In this document: in pieces, positions 8,502 through 16,711 of the stretch
Numbering within the stretch: position 1 is the stretch's first letter
Layout of the letters: the number at the start of each line of letters is the position of its first letter
Source of the DNA: Endobugula sp047619205
GTDB lineage: Bacteria > Pseudomonadota > Gammaproteobacteria > Pseudomonadales > Cellvibrionaceae
Length of the DNA: 53,049 nt
NCBI GenBank assembly: GCA_047619205.1
Contig: JBLHJR010000013.1
Coordinates: 1-53,049 of the forward strand
Direction of reading: 5' to 3'
Made by a program: the position numbers and the translations under genes
The notes under the pieces: model-generated
Database searches by the model: none
What the model was told of the DNA's origin: nothing
Seen by the model: the letters and a program-made list of their open reading frames with translations, nothing else

Positions 8502-8879
8502 ATGAATTTTCTTAACGGGTTAACCTTGCTGTTGGTTTATCAACTGCTTGGCGAGGTGTTATCAAGGTTGTTGCAAATACCTATTCCGGGCCCTGTTCTA
8601 GGTATGTTGCTGCTATTTTTTTCATTATTTTTCTTTAAAAAAACTAAAAAAATTATTGGTAAATCGTCGTCTGCAATACTCAGTCATTTATCCTTATTAT
8701 TTATTCCTGCAGGCGTAGGTCTAATGACTCACTTTGGTCGCTTAGAGAAAGAATGGTTACCTATTTCCATAGCGATTTTTTTGGGTGCGATCATTAGTTT
8801 TGTGGTGACCGCTTGGCTGATGCAACTGACTATTCGGGTGATGAATAAAAAAGTAGCGCAGGAGAATAATGATGGGTAG
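8502..8879 (+). CDS. lrgA: LrgA/CidA-family membrane protein
   Basis: A 125-aa protein with four hydrophobic segments and the LrgA/CidA signature IPIPGPVLGMLLLFFSLFF. It starts 8 nt after an excellent AAGGAG site. It overlaps lrgB by 11 bp, so the two are translated together. Classic literature calls LrgAB holin-like and linked to murein hydrolase control. More recent work links LrgAB relatives to small carboxylate transport (plant plastid PLGG1 for glycolate/glycerate; Bacillus PftAB for pyruvate). The setting here favours transport. Confidence 0.85.
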   Translation: MNFLNGLTLLLVYQLLGEVLSRLLQIPIPGPVLGMLLLFFSLFFFKKTKKIIGKSSSAILSHLSLLFIPAGVGLMTHFGRLEKEWLPISIAIFLGAIISFVVTAWLMQLTIRVMNKKVAQENNDG

Positions 8880-9597
8880 TGATCATCAGCTGGCAGCCAT
8901 TTGGGTGTATTTATCTACCACGCCTTTAATGGGCTTAACCTTAACCTTGGTGATTTATAGCGTGGTCTACCAGTTGTATATTCGCAGCCAGTCTAATCCA
9001 TTATTGAACCCCGTATTAGTGTCTATCACCTCTATTATTACTGTGCTACTGATCACGGATACGTCTTATCAAACCTATTTTGATGGTGCGCAGTATATCC
9101 ACTTCTTATTAGGGCCTGCCACGGTCGCTTTAGCGGTCCCGTTGTTTGAGCAACTTCCGAAGCTTAAACGTTTATGGTTGCCCGTGTTGGTATCTATTGT
9201 AGGTGGTGTTGTTATTGGTGTGATTAGTGCGGTATTGATTGCCCGTGGTTTGGGCGTTAGTTTAGAAATTCAGCTGTCTATTGTACCTAAGTCGGTTACC
9301 GCGCCGGTTGCTATGAGTATCTCTGAGCAAATAGGCGGCTTGCCTGCGTTAACTGCTGCCTTTGTTGTTATAACAGGTATTACAGGTGCTTTGTTAGGTA
9401 TTCATATATTGAGGCTCGCTGGAATAAAAGATGACGCAGTGAAGGGGATTGCTATGGGTGTCACTTCTCATGGTATTGGCACTGCACGCGCTTTTCAGGT
9501 GAGTCAAGAAATGGGTGCGTTTTCGGGTTTGGCCATGGCCTTAACCGCATTGACTACCGCCGTCATATTGCCTTGGTTAATGCAGTGGTTGTTTTGA
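8869..9597 (+). CDS. lrgB: LrgB-family membrane protein, likely carboxylate carrier subunit
   Basis: A 242-aa polytopic protein of the LrgB/CidB type. IVPKSVTAPVAMSISEQIGG (near residues 137-156) and KGIAMGVTSHGIGTARAF (near 193-210) are the two most conserved family stretches. The start codon (ATG at 8869, or 8872) overlaps the end of lrgA and has an AGGAG site about 5 nt upstream. It is convergent with the glycolate oxidase operon, with a MITE-like element between them. Together with LrgA it may import or export glycolate or lactate; this is inferred from position and from PLGG1. Confidence 0.85.
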   Translation: MMGSDHQLAAIWVYLSTTPLMGLTLTLVIYSVVYQLYIRSQSNPLLNPVLVSITSIITVLLITDTSYQTYFDGAQYIHFLLGPATVALAVPLFEQLPKLKRLWLPVLVSIVGGVVIGVISAVLIARGLGVSLEIQLSIVPKSVTAPVAMSISEQIGGLPALTAAFVVITGITGALLGIHILRLAGIKDDAVKGIAMGVTSHGIGTARAFQVSQEMGAFSGLAMALTALTTAVILPWLMQWLF

Positions 9598-9653
9598 TTA
9601 GTGGTGAATCATAAGTGAGAAATGAGTGATCGGAAGTGCTCTTAAGAATAATA

Positions 9654-9823
9654 CCTAGGAGCCTGTCGGACTTAACACTGTTCTACTGCGGAAAAGCAGG
9701 AACCAGCCATTTTTCACGGTCAATTTCGTTAAATAGAGCGACTATTCGCCTTAATCGACTGCAAAAACTGACTAATTCCTGCTTTCCCTCGCTACGAACG
9801 GTTAAGTCCGACAGGCTCCTAGG
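9654..9823. mobile_element. MITE-like non-autonomous element (170 bp)
   Basis: Two perfect terminal inverted repeats of 23 bp (9654-9676 and 9801-9823) with core GAGCCTGTCGGACTTAAC, each ending in the palindrome CCTAGG, which could be a target duplication or part of the repeat. An inner near-palindrome (GGAAAAGCAGGAA against TTCCTGCTTTCC) extends the fold into a long hairpin. There is no transposase gene inside. It sits exactly in the convergent gap between lrgB and glcF, where it could also terminate both transcripts. Confidence 0.8.
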
Positions 9824-9849
9824 AATACTTCTCAATTATCGTCGCGCCG

Positions 9850-11058
9850 CTATTCTTGATCTAATAATTCGATCCAATGTTTTACCGGCACACCGGCCTT
9901 TGTTTCCAGGTGCATTTGGCAGCCTACATTGGCAGTAACAATTTGTTCGGGTTGGTCGATGGTTAGCGCGGTTAATTTGTTATCTAATAGTTGTTGGCTA
10001 GTGTCTGGCTGAAGAATAGAATAAGTTCCGGCAGAACCACAGCATAGATGTTTGTCGGTTGTTTTGGTCAGTGGGACACCGGCTTTTTCAAGCAGGCTTT
10101 CTACTCCTCCTGTTAACTGCTGCCCATGCTGTAATGTACAAGGGCAGTGATACGCTGTGGGCTTTTGCTTTTTAATGTTTAGCTGCCCAAGGTCTTCTTT
10201 GCCTAAAATCTCACTAATGTCTTGGGTGAGCTCAGTTACTCGTTGTGCCTTTTTTGCGTAGTTGGGATCGCCTGCTAACAGCTCACCATATTCTTTTACC
10301 ATTACACCGCAACCTGATGCGGTCATGACAATAGCTTCGGCTCCGGCTTCGATGGCAGGCCACCATGCATCAATATTTTTACGCATCGCGTGTAAACCAT
10401 CATCATGTGCGGCTAGGTGGTAATCGACTGCACCGCAGCAGCCTGCCTTTGGGGATTCTACTAATGTAATGCCAATTTTATCTAATACTCTTGCGCTAGC
10501 AGCATTGGTATTGGGTGTGGTAACTGATTGAGCGCAACCAGCCAATGCAATCATTTTACGCTTGTGGCTAGAGGCAGGCCAAGGAGAAGCCGTTTTCTTT
10601 GGCGGTATTTTTGCTTTCAATTTCCCCGTCAGTAATGGCCTACATAATTGCCCCCAAAACAATAAAAAACCAAAGCGTTTAGGGTAGGGCAATATCTTGC
10701 GTAACGACCAACGTATAAAACGATCACAAGGGCTGCGTGATATTTTTTCTTCAACGATGCCTCTACCAATATCCACTAGTCGGCCATATTTGACCCCAGA
10801 AGGACAGGTGGTTTCGCAACTGCGGCAGGTTAAGCAACGGTCTAAATGCGTTTGTGTTTTTTCAGTCACCTCATTGGTTTCTAATAATTGTTTAATGAGA
10901 TAAATACGCCCGCGAGGGCCATCTCGTTCATCACCAAAATGTTGGTAGGTAGGGCAGGTGGCAGTACAAAAACCACAGTGCACACAGGCGCGAAGAATAT
11001 CTTCTGCTTCGCTAACATTAGGCAGTGCTATTAAGTCGGGGTGAATATTTGTTTGCAT
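9850..11058 (-). CDS. glcF: Glycolate oxidase iron-sulfur subunit
   Basis: A 402-aa protein with two 4Fe-4S cluster motifs near the N-terminus (CVHCGFCTATCP and CLTCRSCETTCP) and two CCG-type cysteine motifs later (AGCCGAVDY, LCCGSAGTYS). This is GlcF, which carries electrons from the flavin subunits GlcD/GlcE to the respiratory chain. It is the last gene of the operon, 9 bp after glcE. Length and layout match the E. coli protein. Confidence 0.94.
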   Translation of the reverse strand: MQTNIHPDLIALPNVSEAEDILRACVHCGFCTATCPTYQHFGDERDGPRGRIYLIKQLLETNEVTEKTQTHLDRCLTCRSCETTCPSGVKYGRLVDIGRGIVEEKISRSPCDRFIRWSLRKILPYPKRFGFLLFWGQLCRPLLTGKLKAKIPPKKTASPWPASSHKRKMIALAGCAQSVTTPNTNAASARVLDKIGITLVESPKAGCCGAVDYHLAAHDDGLHAMRKNIDAWWPAIEAGAEAIVMTASGCGVMVKEYGELLAGDPNYAKKAQRVTELTQDISEILGKEDLGQLNIKKQKPTAYHCPCTLQHGQQLTGGVESLLEKAGVPLTKTTDKHLCCGSAGTYSILQPDTSQQLLDNKLTALTIDQPEQIVTANVGCQMHLETKAGVPVKHWIELLDQE

Positions 11059-11067
11059 AATATTACC

Positions 11068-12240
11068 TTACATCCAGTGATATAAACGACCGATATTTAA
11101 AATATGCTGAGGGTCGAATGAATCTTTTATATTGGTTTGAATTCTTTGTATCACAGGGTCGATAGATGGCAATGTTATTTGGCCAGCACCTGCAAACGCG
11201 CCTTCATTATGGCTGTTATTTTTATCAAATAGAGTAACTTCTCCGCCGTGGCGCTGTGCCCAATGACTGAGTTTTTCTTGGTCGAAGTCGCCTTTTAACC
11301 AGCGTAATGCGCCGCCCCAATCTACCAACCATGCGCTATCATCAATACTGAGACTAAAGTCATCCCAAGCAGTAGAGTTAATAGAAAAACGCCAAAGTGA
11401 TTCGTTGCTAGAAAGCGGGTTAAAAAAGTCGAGTTGTCGATCGCGTAGTGTTACCCAAAAAACGCTAGCTTTCTCGCGACTTAATATTTCAGTATTGTTG
11501 TGCTCACGGGTGAATGTTTCCAGTATTTTGTCAACCGCAATTGTTGCCCCTGAAAATTGTAAATATACATAACCGTCGACCCAGCTAGCCGCGCTGAGCG
11601 GTGTTGGTTGTCCTGCTAGCTGGTTCATGGTGTTAATGGCCTCAGCTTGGGGTGAGGCTTGCCGCACCGTCATGGTCGCGTTAGCACGGGGTAGGACTTT
11701 GAAGCTAATCTCAGTCATCAGTCCAAGCGTGCCCATAGCGCCGGCTTGTAATCGTGAGACATCGTAGCCGGCAACATTTTTCATTACCTTGCCACCAAAA
11801 CGTAGGTATTCACCTTTACCGTTGATAAGATTGACGCCGAGTACATGATCGCGTAAAGATCCCGTCCAAGGGCGTGATGGCCCCGCTTGATTACTTGCCA
11901 AAGAACCGCCAATCGTGGCTTGGCCATTAAAGCGTGCGGGATCGCAGGCTAGGGTTTGTTGGTTTTCTCCAAGTACCGCATCAATCTCGGCAAGTGTTGT
12001 ACCTGCGCGTGCGGTCATGACTAATTCTACCGGCTCGTAGTTAATGATGCCGCTGTGTTCACGCGTAGAAATAACCGGGGCATCACTGTTAATACGGTTA
12101 CCTAAAAGGTGCTTAGTGCCATTGCCTTCGATGCTAATAGGTGTTTTTGTATCGTAGGCTTGCTTCATTCGGTCGATGATGTTTTTTGTATCATCACTTG
12201 CTGTGAAGTCAGAAGGCGATATTTTTTGGAGGTTGTTCAT
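11068..12240 (-). CDS. glcE: Glycolate oxidase FAD-binding subunit
   Basis: A 390-aa PCMH-type FAD protein. The FAD-binding segment is seen as ATIGGSLASNQAGPSRPWTG (near residues 107-126) followed by GGKVMKNVAGYDVSRL. The protein ends in FDPQHILNIGRLYHWM, the typical C-terminus. GlcE is required for glycolate oxidase activity with GlcD and GlcF. Its start codon overlaps the glcD stop by 4 bp (ATGA), implying translational coupling. Confidence 0.94.
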   Translation of the reverse strand: MNNLQKISPSDFTASDDTKNIIDRMKQAYDTKTPISIEGNGTKHLLGNRINSDAPVISTREHSGIINYEPVELVMTARAGTTLAEIDAVLGENQQTLACDPARFNGQATIGGSLASNQAGPSRPWTGSLRDHVLGVNLINGKGEYLRFGGKVMKNVAGYDVSRLQAGAMGTLGLMTEISFKVLPRANATMTVRQASPQAEAINTMNQLAGQPTPLSAASWVDGYVYLQFSGATIAVDKILETFTREHNNTEILSREKASVFWVTLRDRQLDFFNPLSSNESLWRFSINSTAWDDFSLSIDDSAWLVDWGGALRWLKGDFDQEKLSHWAQRHGGEVTLFDKNNSHNEGAFAGAGQITLPSIDPVIQRIQTNIKDSFDPQHILNIGRLYHWM

Positions 12241-13712
12241 ACGACATTTTCCCCGGTCGAATGATGATCACAGCCTTTATTAGTCTTGTCTTTGCCTAAT
12301 GCTCGGTACTCTTGGCAACGTTTTAACATGGGAATACCTTTGCCTGGATTGAGTGTTGTGTTGGGATCGAAGGCAAATTTAATGCTGTGAAATTGCGCTA
12401 TTTCTGCATCATTAAATTGTGTTGCCATTTGACGGATTTTTTCTAAACCTACGCCATGTTCTCCAGTAATACATCCACCTACTTCTACACAGAGGTCTAA
12501 AATTTTTCCGCCAAATTCTTCGGTTTTTTCAAATTCACCGGGAATGTTGGCATCAAATAAAATCAGAGGATGTAAATTACCATCCCCCGCATGGAAAACA
12601 TTGGCAACGCGCAAACCATACTCTTTTGAGAAGCGATTGATCTCTGTGAGCACATGAGCAAGCTGTCCGCGAGGAATCGTGCCGTCCATGCAATAGTAGT
12701 CTGGCGACAGTCGACCTACCGCTGGAAAGGCAGATTTTCTGCCTTTCCAAAAAAGCGCACGTTCCGTCTCATCTTTTGATATGCGCACACTGGTTGCACC
12801 TAAGCCAGTAAAGAGATCGGCAACCTGTTGAGTGTTGGCTTGTACTTCTTCTTCAGTACCATCGAGTTCGCAGAGTAAAAGTGCTTCGGCATCTACAGGA
12901 TAGCCTGCATTGGCAAAAGCTTCGGAGGCTTGGATGGCATAGGAATCCATCATTTCTAAACCGCCAGGAATAATGCCTTGCGAAATGACTTCACCTACAG
13001 CATCGCCTGCAGTTTTTACCGAGTCGAAACCCGCTAGTATGACCTTGGCTTTTTGTGGAATGGGTAATAACTTCACGGTGATTTCGGTGATAACCCCCAG
13101 CATACCCTCTGAACCATTGAGTAAGGCGAGTAAATCCATACCGAAATTATCTAGGCCTTCACTGCCTATCGAAATCAATTCGCCTTGTACCGTGAGCATG
13201 CTAATTTTCAACACATTATGTACGGTTAAACCATATTTAAGGCAGTGCACGCCACCTGCATTTTCGGCCACATTACCGCCAATAGAACAGGCGATTTGTG
13301 ACGACGGATCGGGAGCATAGTAGAGGCCATGTTCGGCAGCGGCTTCACTAATGGCAAGATTACGTACGCCGGGTTGTAGGCGCGCGGTTCGGGCTTTAGG
13401 ATCTATTTGAATAATATGTGTGAACTTTGCCAGCGATAGTACAACGCCTTCTTTGTGAGGCGTTGCACCCGCAGATAAACTCGTGCCCGCGCCACGAGCC
13501 ACCACCGGGATAGTATATTGATGAAACAGCGTTAGTGCGCGTTGCACTTGCTCAATGGTTTCGGGTAAGACCACTAACATGGGCATTTCACAGTAAGCAG
13601 CTAAGCCATCGCACTCATAGACTTTTTGTGTTTCTGCATCACTAATCACATATTCGTGCTGAATAAATACGCCGAGTTTTTTTACTAATTCTGCCGATGT
13701 TATCTGCTTCAT
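12237..13712 (-). CDS. glcD: Glycolate oxidase catalytic flavoprotein subunit
   Basis: A 491-aa flavoprotein (E. coli GlcD is 499 aa) that oxidises glycolate, and often D-lactate, to the 2-oxo acid. The FAD domain shows VVARGAGTSLSAGATPHKEG near residues 69-88 and QIACSIGGNVAENAGGVHCL near 138-157. The C-terminal domain shows NVFHAGDGNLHPLILFD and GCITGEHGVGLEK with metal- and substrate-binding histidines. A 17-bp tandem duplication covers its start codon and creates a second upstream ATG (see the repeat at 13704). Confidence 0.95.
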   Translation of the reverse strand: MKQITSAELVKKLGVFIQHEYVISDAETQKVYECDGLAAYCEMPMLVVLPETIEQVQRALTLFHQYTIPVVARGAGTSLSAGATPHKEGVVLSLAKFTHIIQIDPKARTARLQPGVRNLAISEAAAEHGLYYAPDPSSQIACSIGGNVAENAGGVHCLKYGLTVHNVLKISMLTVQGELISIGSEGLDNFGMDLLALLNGSEGMLGVITEITVKLLPIPQKAKVILAGFDSVKTAGDAVGEVISQGIIPGGLEMMDSYAIQASEAFANAGYPVDAEALLLCELDGTEEEVQANTQQVADLFTGLGATSVRISKDETERALFWKGRKSAFPAVGRLSPDYYCMDGTIPRGQLAHVLTEINRFSKEYGLRVANVFHAGDGNLHPLILFDANIPGEFEKTEEFGGKILDLCVEVGGCITGEHGVGLEKIRQMATQFNDAEIAQFHSIKFAFDPNTTLNPGKGIPMLKRCQEYRALGKDKTNKGCDHHSTGENVV

Positions 13713-13737
13713 AGTGTTGTCTGCTTCATAGTGTTGT
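13704..13737. repeat. 17-bp tandem duplication at the glcD start
   Basis: CTGCTTCATAGTGTTGT occurs twice back to back. On the minus strand each copy contains ATGAAGCAG. The downstream copy is the glcD start; the upstream copy starts a 6-codon ORF (MKQTTL) whose TGA overlaps the glcD ATG. Confidence 0.9.
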
Positions 13738-13774
13738 CTGATTTATAGTGCAACCTGTTTTTGCAGGGCTGGTA

Positions 13775-14209
13775 TTAATCGAGTGATGATTGTTGGCTAA
13801 AGAAAAAGTCTATGCCTGCCTGAGCACATTCCATGTCTTGTTGCGGGCTACCAGAGCTGACACCAATGCCGCCGACAAAGTGGCTATCGACCTGAATGGG
13901 TAAGCCGCCACCGACCGTACTTAAACGACCACCCACCTCAGTATGAATACCAAAGGCAAGATTGCCCGGAATACAGACTGCATTGTATTCATGTGTTGCC
14001 TTGCGAGCGGAGCCTGCGGTGAAAGCTTTGTCTTGGGCAACGATAATACTGTGTGCTTTACCGCCATCCATTCTTTCAAAAGCAATTAAATTACCCGATT
14101 CATCCACTACGGCGATACACATAGGCACACCTATCTCGGTGGCTTTAATGCTGGCGCCTTCGATAAAAATGTTAGCCTCACGTAGACTTAAGCGTTTAAT
14201 AGTAAGCAT
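13775..14209 (-). CDS. glcG: GlcG/HbpS-like (DUF336) protein
   Basis: A 144-aa protein of the DUF336 family, with the family stretch SIIVAQDKAFTAGSARKAT and the glycine-rich C-terminal part GGLPIQVDSHFVGGIGVSSG. It occupies the glcG position between glcB and glcD. The biochemical role is unsettled; distant relatives such as HbpS bind heme or cobalamin-like molecules. Co-transcription with the glycolate genes is likely (62 bp to glcD, 38 bp from glcB). Confidence 0.88.
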   Translation of the reverse strand: MLTIKRLSLREANIFIEGASIKATEIGVPMCIAVVDESGNLIAFERMDGGKAHSIIVAQDKAFTAGSARKATHEYNAVCIPGNLAFGIHTEVGGRLSTVGGGLPIQVDSHFVGGIGVSSGSPQQDMECAQAGIDFFFSQQSSLD

Positions 14210-14247
14210 GATGTTTTCCCTATGGTTTTATAATAGTTATGTATAAG

Positions 14248-16443
14248 TTAAGCGATTTTTTGTAGCGTCGAATTAGCGGCTTTAGCTTTAGCTCGGTACG
14301 CGTGTAATAGGGGTTCGGTATAACCATTGGGTTGTGCCGCACCTTCAAAAACTAGTGCGCAGGCAGACTCAAAAGCAATACCATTAAAATGCGGTGCCAT
14401 CGGCTGATATTCACTGTCGTGAGTGTTTTGCTCGTCAACAATACGCGCCATACGACTCATGGTTTCTGTTACCTGTTCTTTGCTGCAAATACCATGACGT
14501 AACCAATTAGCAATATGTTGGCTGGATATACGCAAAGTGGCTCGATCTTCCATCAGGCCTACATTGTTAATGTCAGGTACTTTTGAGCAGCCTACGCCTT
14601 GATCAATCCAGCGAACAACATAGCCTAAAATACCTTGCGCATTGTTATCGAGTTCATCTTGGATCTCTTCGCTGCTTAAGCGGTGGTCACCGAGCATGGG
14701 TGGCGTTAAAATATCATTGAGACTCGCGCGTCCTCTTGATGCAATATCACCTTGGCGTTGGTGTACATCAATGGTGTGATAATGCATAGCATGTAATGTG
14801 GCTGCAGTGGGCGAGGGTACCCAAGCACAGTTAGCTCCTGCTTCTGGGTGAGCTGATTTCGCCTCCAGCATTTGTGCCATTTCGTCGGGCTTGGCCCACA
14901 TGCCTTTGCCAATTTGAGCGTGTCCGGGTAGGCCACACTCTAGTCCAATATCCACATTCCAGTTTTCATAAGCGGCAATCCAAGATTCTAGTTTAATCAT
15001 TTCTTTGGGCAGCATGGGGCCTGCTTCCATAGAGGTATGCATTTCGTCGCCAGTGCGATCTAAAAAGCCGGTGTTAATGAATACTAAGCGTTCTTTTACC
15101 GTGCGAATACACTCTTTTAAATTGGCTGTGGTACGGCGTTCTTCATCCATTACGCCAATTTTCATGGTGTAACGAGGTAGACGTAGAATATCTTCCACAC
15201 GATTAAATAGCTGGTTACTAAGAGCCACTTCATCGGGGCCATGCATCTTCGGTTTAACTATATAAATACTTTTGGTTCGGCTGTTTTGCAAGTGGCCATC
15301 ATCTTTGAAGTCGTGCATTGCGCATAAAGTAGTAAATAGTGCATCGATAAAACCTTCCGGCACTTCGTTGCCTGCGTCATCTAAAATGGCATTGCTCGTC
15401 ATTAAATGACCCACATTGCGAATCAATAATAGGCTGCGTCCATGTAGGCTCAGTGTGTCCCCGGTCTTGGTGGTGTACTGACGGTCTGGATTTAGGGCGC
15501 GAGTTAAGGTTTTATCACCCTTGCTAAAGGTTTCCGATAGATCGCCCTTCATTAAGCCTAGCCAGTTACGGTACACCAACGCTTTATCTTCAGCATCGAC
15601 CGCGGCAACCGAGTCTTCGCAATCCTGAATAGTACTAATGGCTGACTCTAAAACCACATCGCTAATACTAGAAGGGCTAAGCTGTCCAATAGGGTGGTTA
15701 GGATCAATATGTAATTCAATGTGTAGGTCATTATTTTTTAGCAAAATAAGATGTGGAGTCGCTATATCGCCTTGATAGGCAATATATTGAGCGCTATTAG
15801 CCAATGTAGTGGTTTGGCCATTGCTTAGTTGGATGGATAAGTTGCCCGCTTGATTGATTTTATAGAGGGCAACATCGGAGTGGCTAACATCATTGGCGAG
15901 TGGAATCGCTTGATCTAAGAATTGTTCCGTAGTGGTAATAACACGAGCACCGCGCTTTTTATTGAACTGCGCGCCGCGTTCGTAACCTGCCTCTTCTGCT
16001 ATGGCGTCGGTGCCATACATGGCATCGTATAAACTACCCCAGCGAGCATTAGCAGCGTTTAAGCAAAACCGGGCATTATTGACAGGAACCACTAGTTGTG
16101 GGCCTGCAATATGGCCAATTTCGTCATCAACATTCTCCGTGCTCACCGAAAACGCCTCGCCTTCTTCTACCAGGTAGCCAATGTCTTTTAAAAAGGCGAC
16201 GTAGTCTTCATGCTGGTTTAACCCCTTAGGGTTTTTGCGGTGCCAAGTGTCAATTTGCGCTTGCAGCTCGTCGCGTTTGTCTAGCAGTGTTTTATTGATA
16301 GGGGCTAAATCATTGACTAGCTCGCTAAAGCCTGCCCATACATCTTTTGCTGTTAAGTCTAAGCCGGGAAGAATGTCATTATTCAGTAGTTGGTCTAATA
16401 CGGATGAAACTTGAAGACCATTTTTATTGATATATTGGCTCAT
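14248..16443 (-). CDS. glcB: Malate synthase G
   Basis: A 731-aa monomeric malate synthase (E. coli GlcB is 723 aa), which condenses glyoxylate with acetyl-CoA to malate. The active-site region MKIGVMDEERRTTANL contains the catalytic arginine that polarises glyoxylate, and GLMEDRATLRISSQHIANWL contains the catalytic aspartate. GLECGLPGHAQIGKGMWAKP is also conserved. It is the first gene of the operon, so the glyoxylate made by GlcDEF is consumed by the same transcript's product. It is divergent from the GntR regulator gene, with CTGGTAATACCAG in between. Confidence 0.96.
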   Translation of the reverse strand: MSQYINKNGLQVSSVLDQLLNNDILPGLDLTAKDVWAGFSELVNDLAPINKTLLDKRDELQAQIDTWHRKNPKGLNQHEDYVAFLKDIGYLVEEGEAFSVSTENVDDEIGHIAGPQLVVPVNNARFCLNAANARWGSLYDAMYGTDAIAEEAGYERGAQFNKKRGARVITTTEQFLDQAIPLANDVSHSDVALYKINQAGNLSIQLSNGQTTTLANSAQYIAYQGDIATPHLILLKNNDLHIELHIDPNHPIGQLSPSSISDVVLESAISTIQDCEDSVAAVDAEDKALVYRNWLGLMKGDLSETFSKGDKTLTRALNPDRQYTTKTGDTLSLHGRSLLLIRNVGHLMTSNAILDDAGNEVPEGFIDALFTTLCAMHDFKDDGHLQNSRTKSIYIVKPKMHGPDEVALSNQLFNRVEDILRLPRYTMKIGVMDEERRTTANLKECIRTVKERLVFINTGFLDRTGDEMHTSMEAGPMLPKEMIKLESWIAAYENWNVDIGLECGLPGHAQIGKGMWAKPDEMAQMLEAKSAHPEAGANCAWVPSPTAATLHAMHYHTIDVHQRQGDIASRGRASLNDILTPPMLGDHRLSSEEIQDELDNNAQGILGYVVRWIDQGVGCSKVPDINNVGLMEDRATLRISSQHIANWLRHGICSKEQVTETMSRMARIVDEQNTHDSEYQPMAPHFNGIAFESACALVFEGAAQPNGYTEPLLHAYRAKAKAANSTLQKIA

Positions 16444-16529
16444 GGCAAATACCTATATTGATAATACATTGATGATTGCGTTAATCCACAATAGTGTTTC
16501 TACCATAGGCTTGTCTAGCTAATTAATTG

Positions 16530-16542
16530 CTGGTAATACCAG
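16530..16542. promoter_or_regulatory. GntR/GlcC-type operator upstream of glcB
   Basis: Palindrome CTGGTAATACCAG, extended to 16526-16546 by imperfect ATTG/TAAT arms, about 85 bp upstream of the glcB start. It shares the TGGT-N3-ACCA core with the lactate-side operators but has C/G instead of T/A next to the core. Confidence 0.72.
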
Positions 16543-16637
16543 TAATTAATATTTGTTTTTTTTATTATTTAGTTAACCTATTGATTTACATGAGTTATTA
16601 TTTTGATTGTTAGCCATTGATGGTATAGACTTGATTG

Positions 16638-16650
16638 CTGGTATTACCAG
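16638..16650. promoter_or_regulatory. GntR/GlcC-type operator upstream of the regulator gene
   Basis: Palindrome CTGGTATTACCAG, about 62 bp before the preferred regulator start at 16712. Together with the site at 16530 it brackets the divergent promoter region, which fits autoregulation plus control of glcB-glcF. Confidence 0.7.
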
Positions 16651-16711
16651 ATTGTGGCAGTATATTAAGACGCTGATTTATCAGGCGAAATATAAGGTGG
16701 GATTGGTGAGT

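Noticed and set aside
9636..9938. 100-aa plus-strand ORF between lrgB and glcF
   Set aside because: It runs through the MITE-like element and into the glcF 3' end in antisense; a product of the inverted repeats, not a gene.
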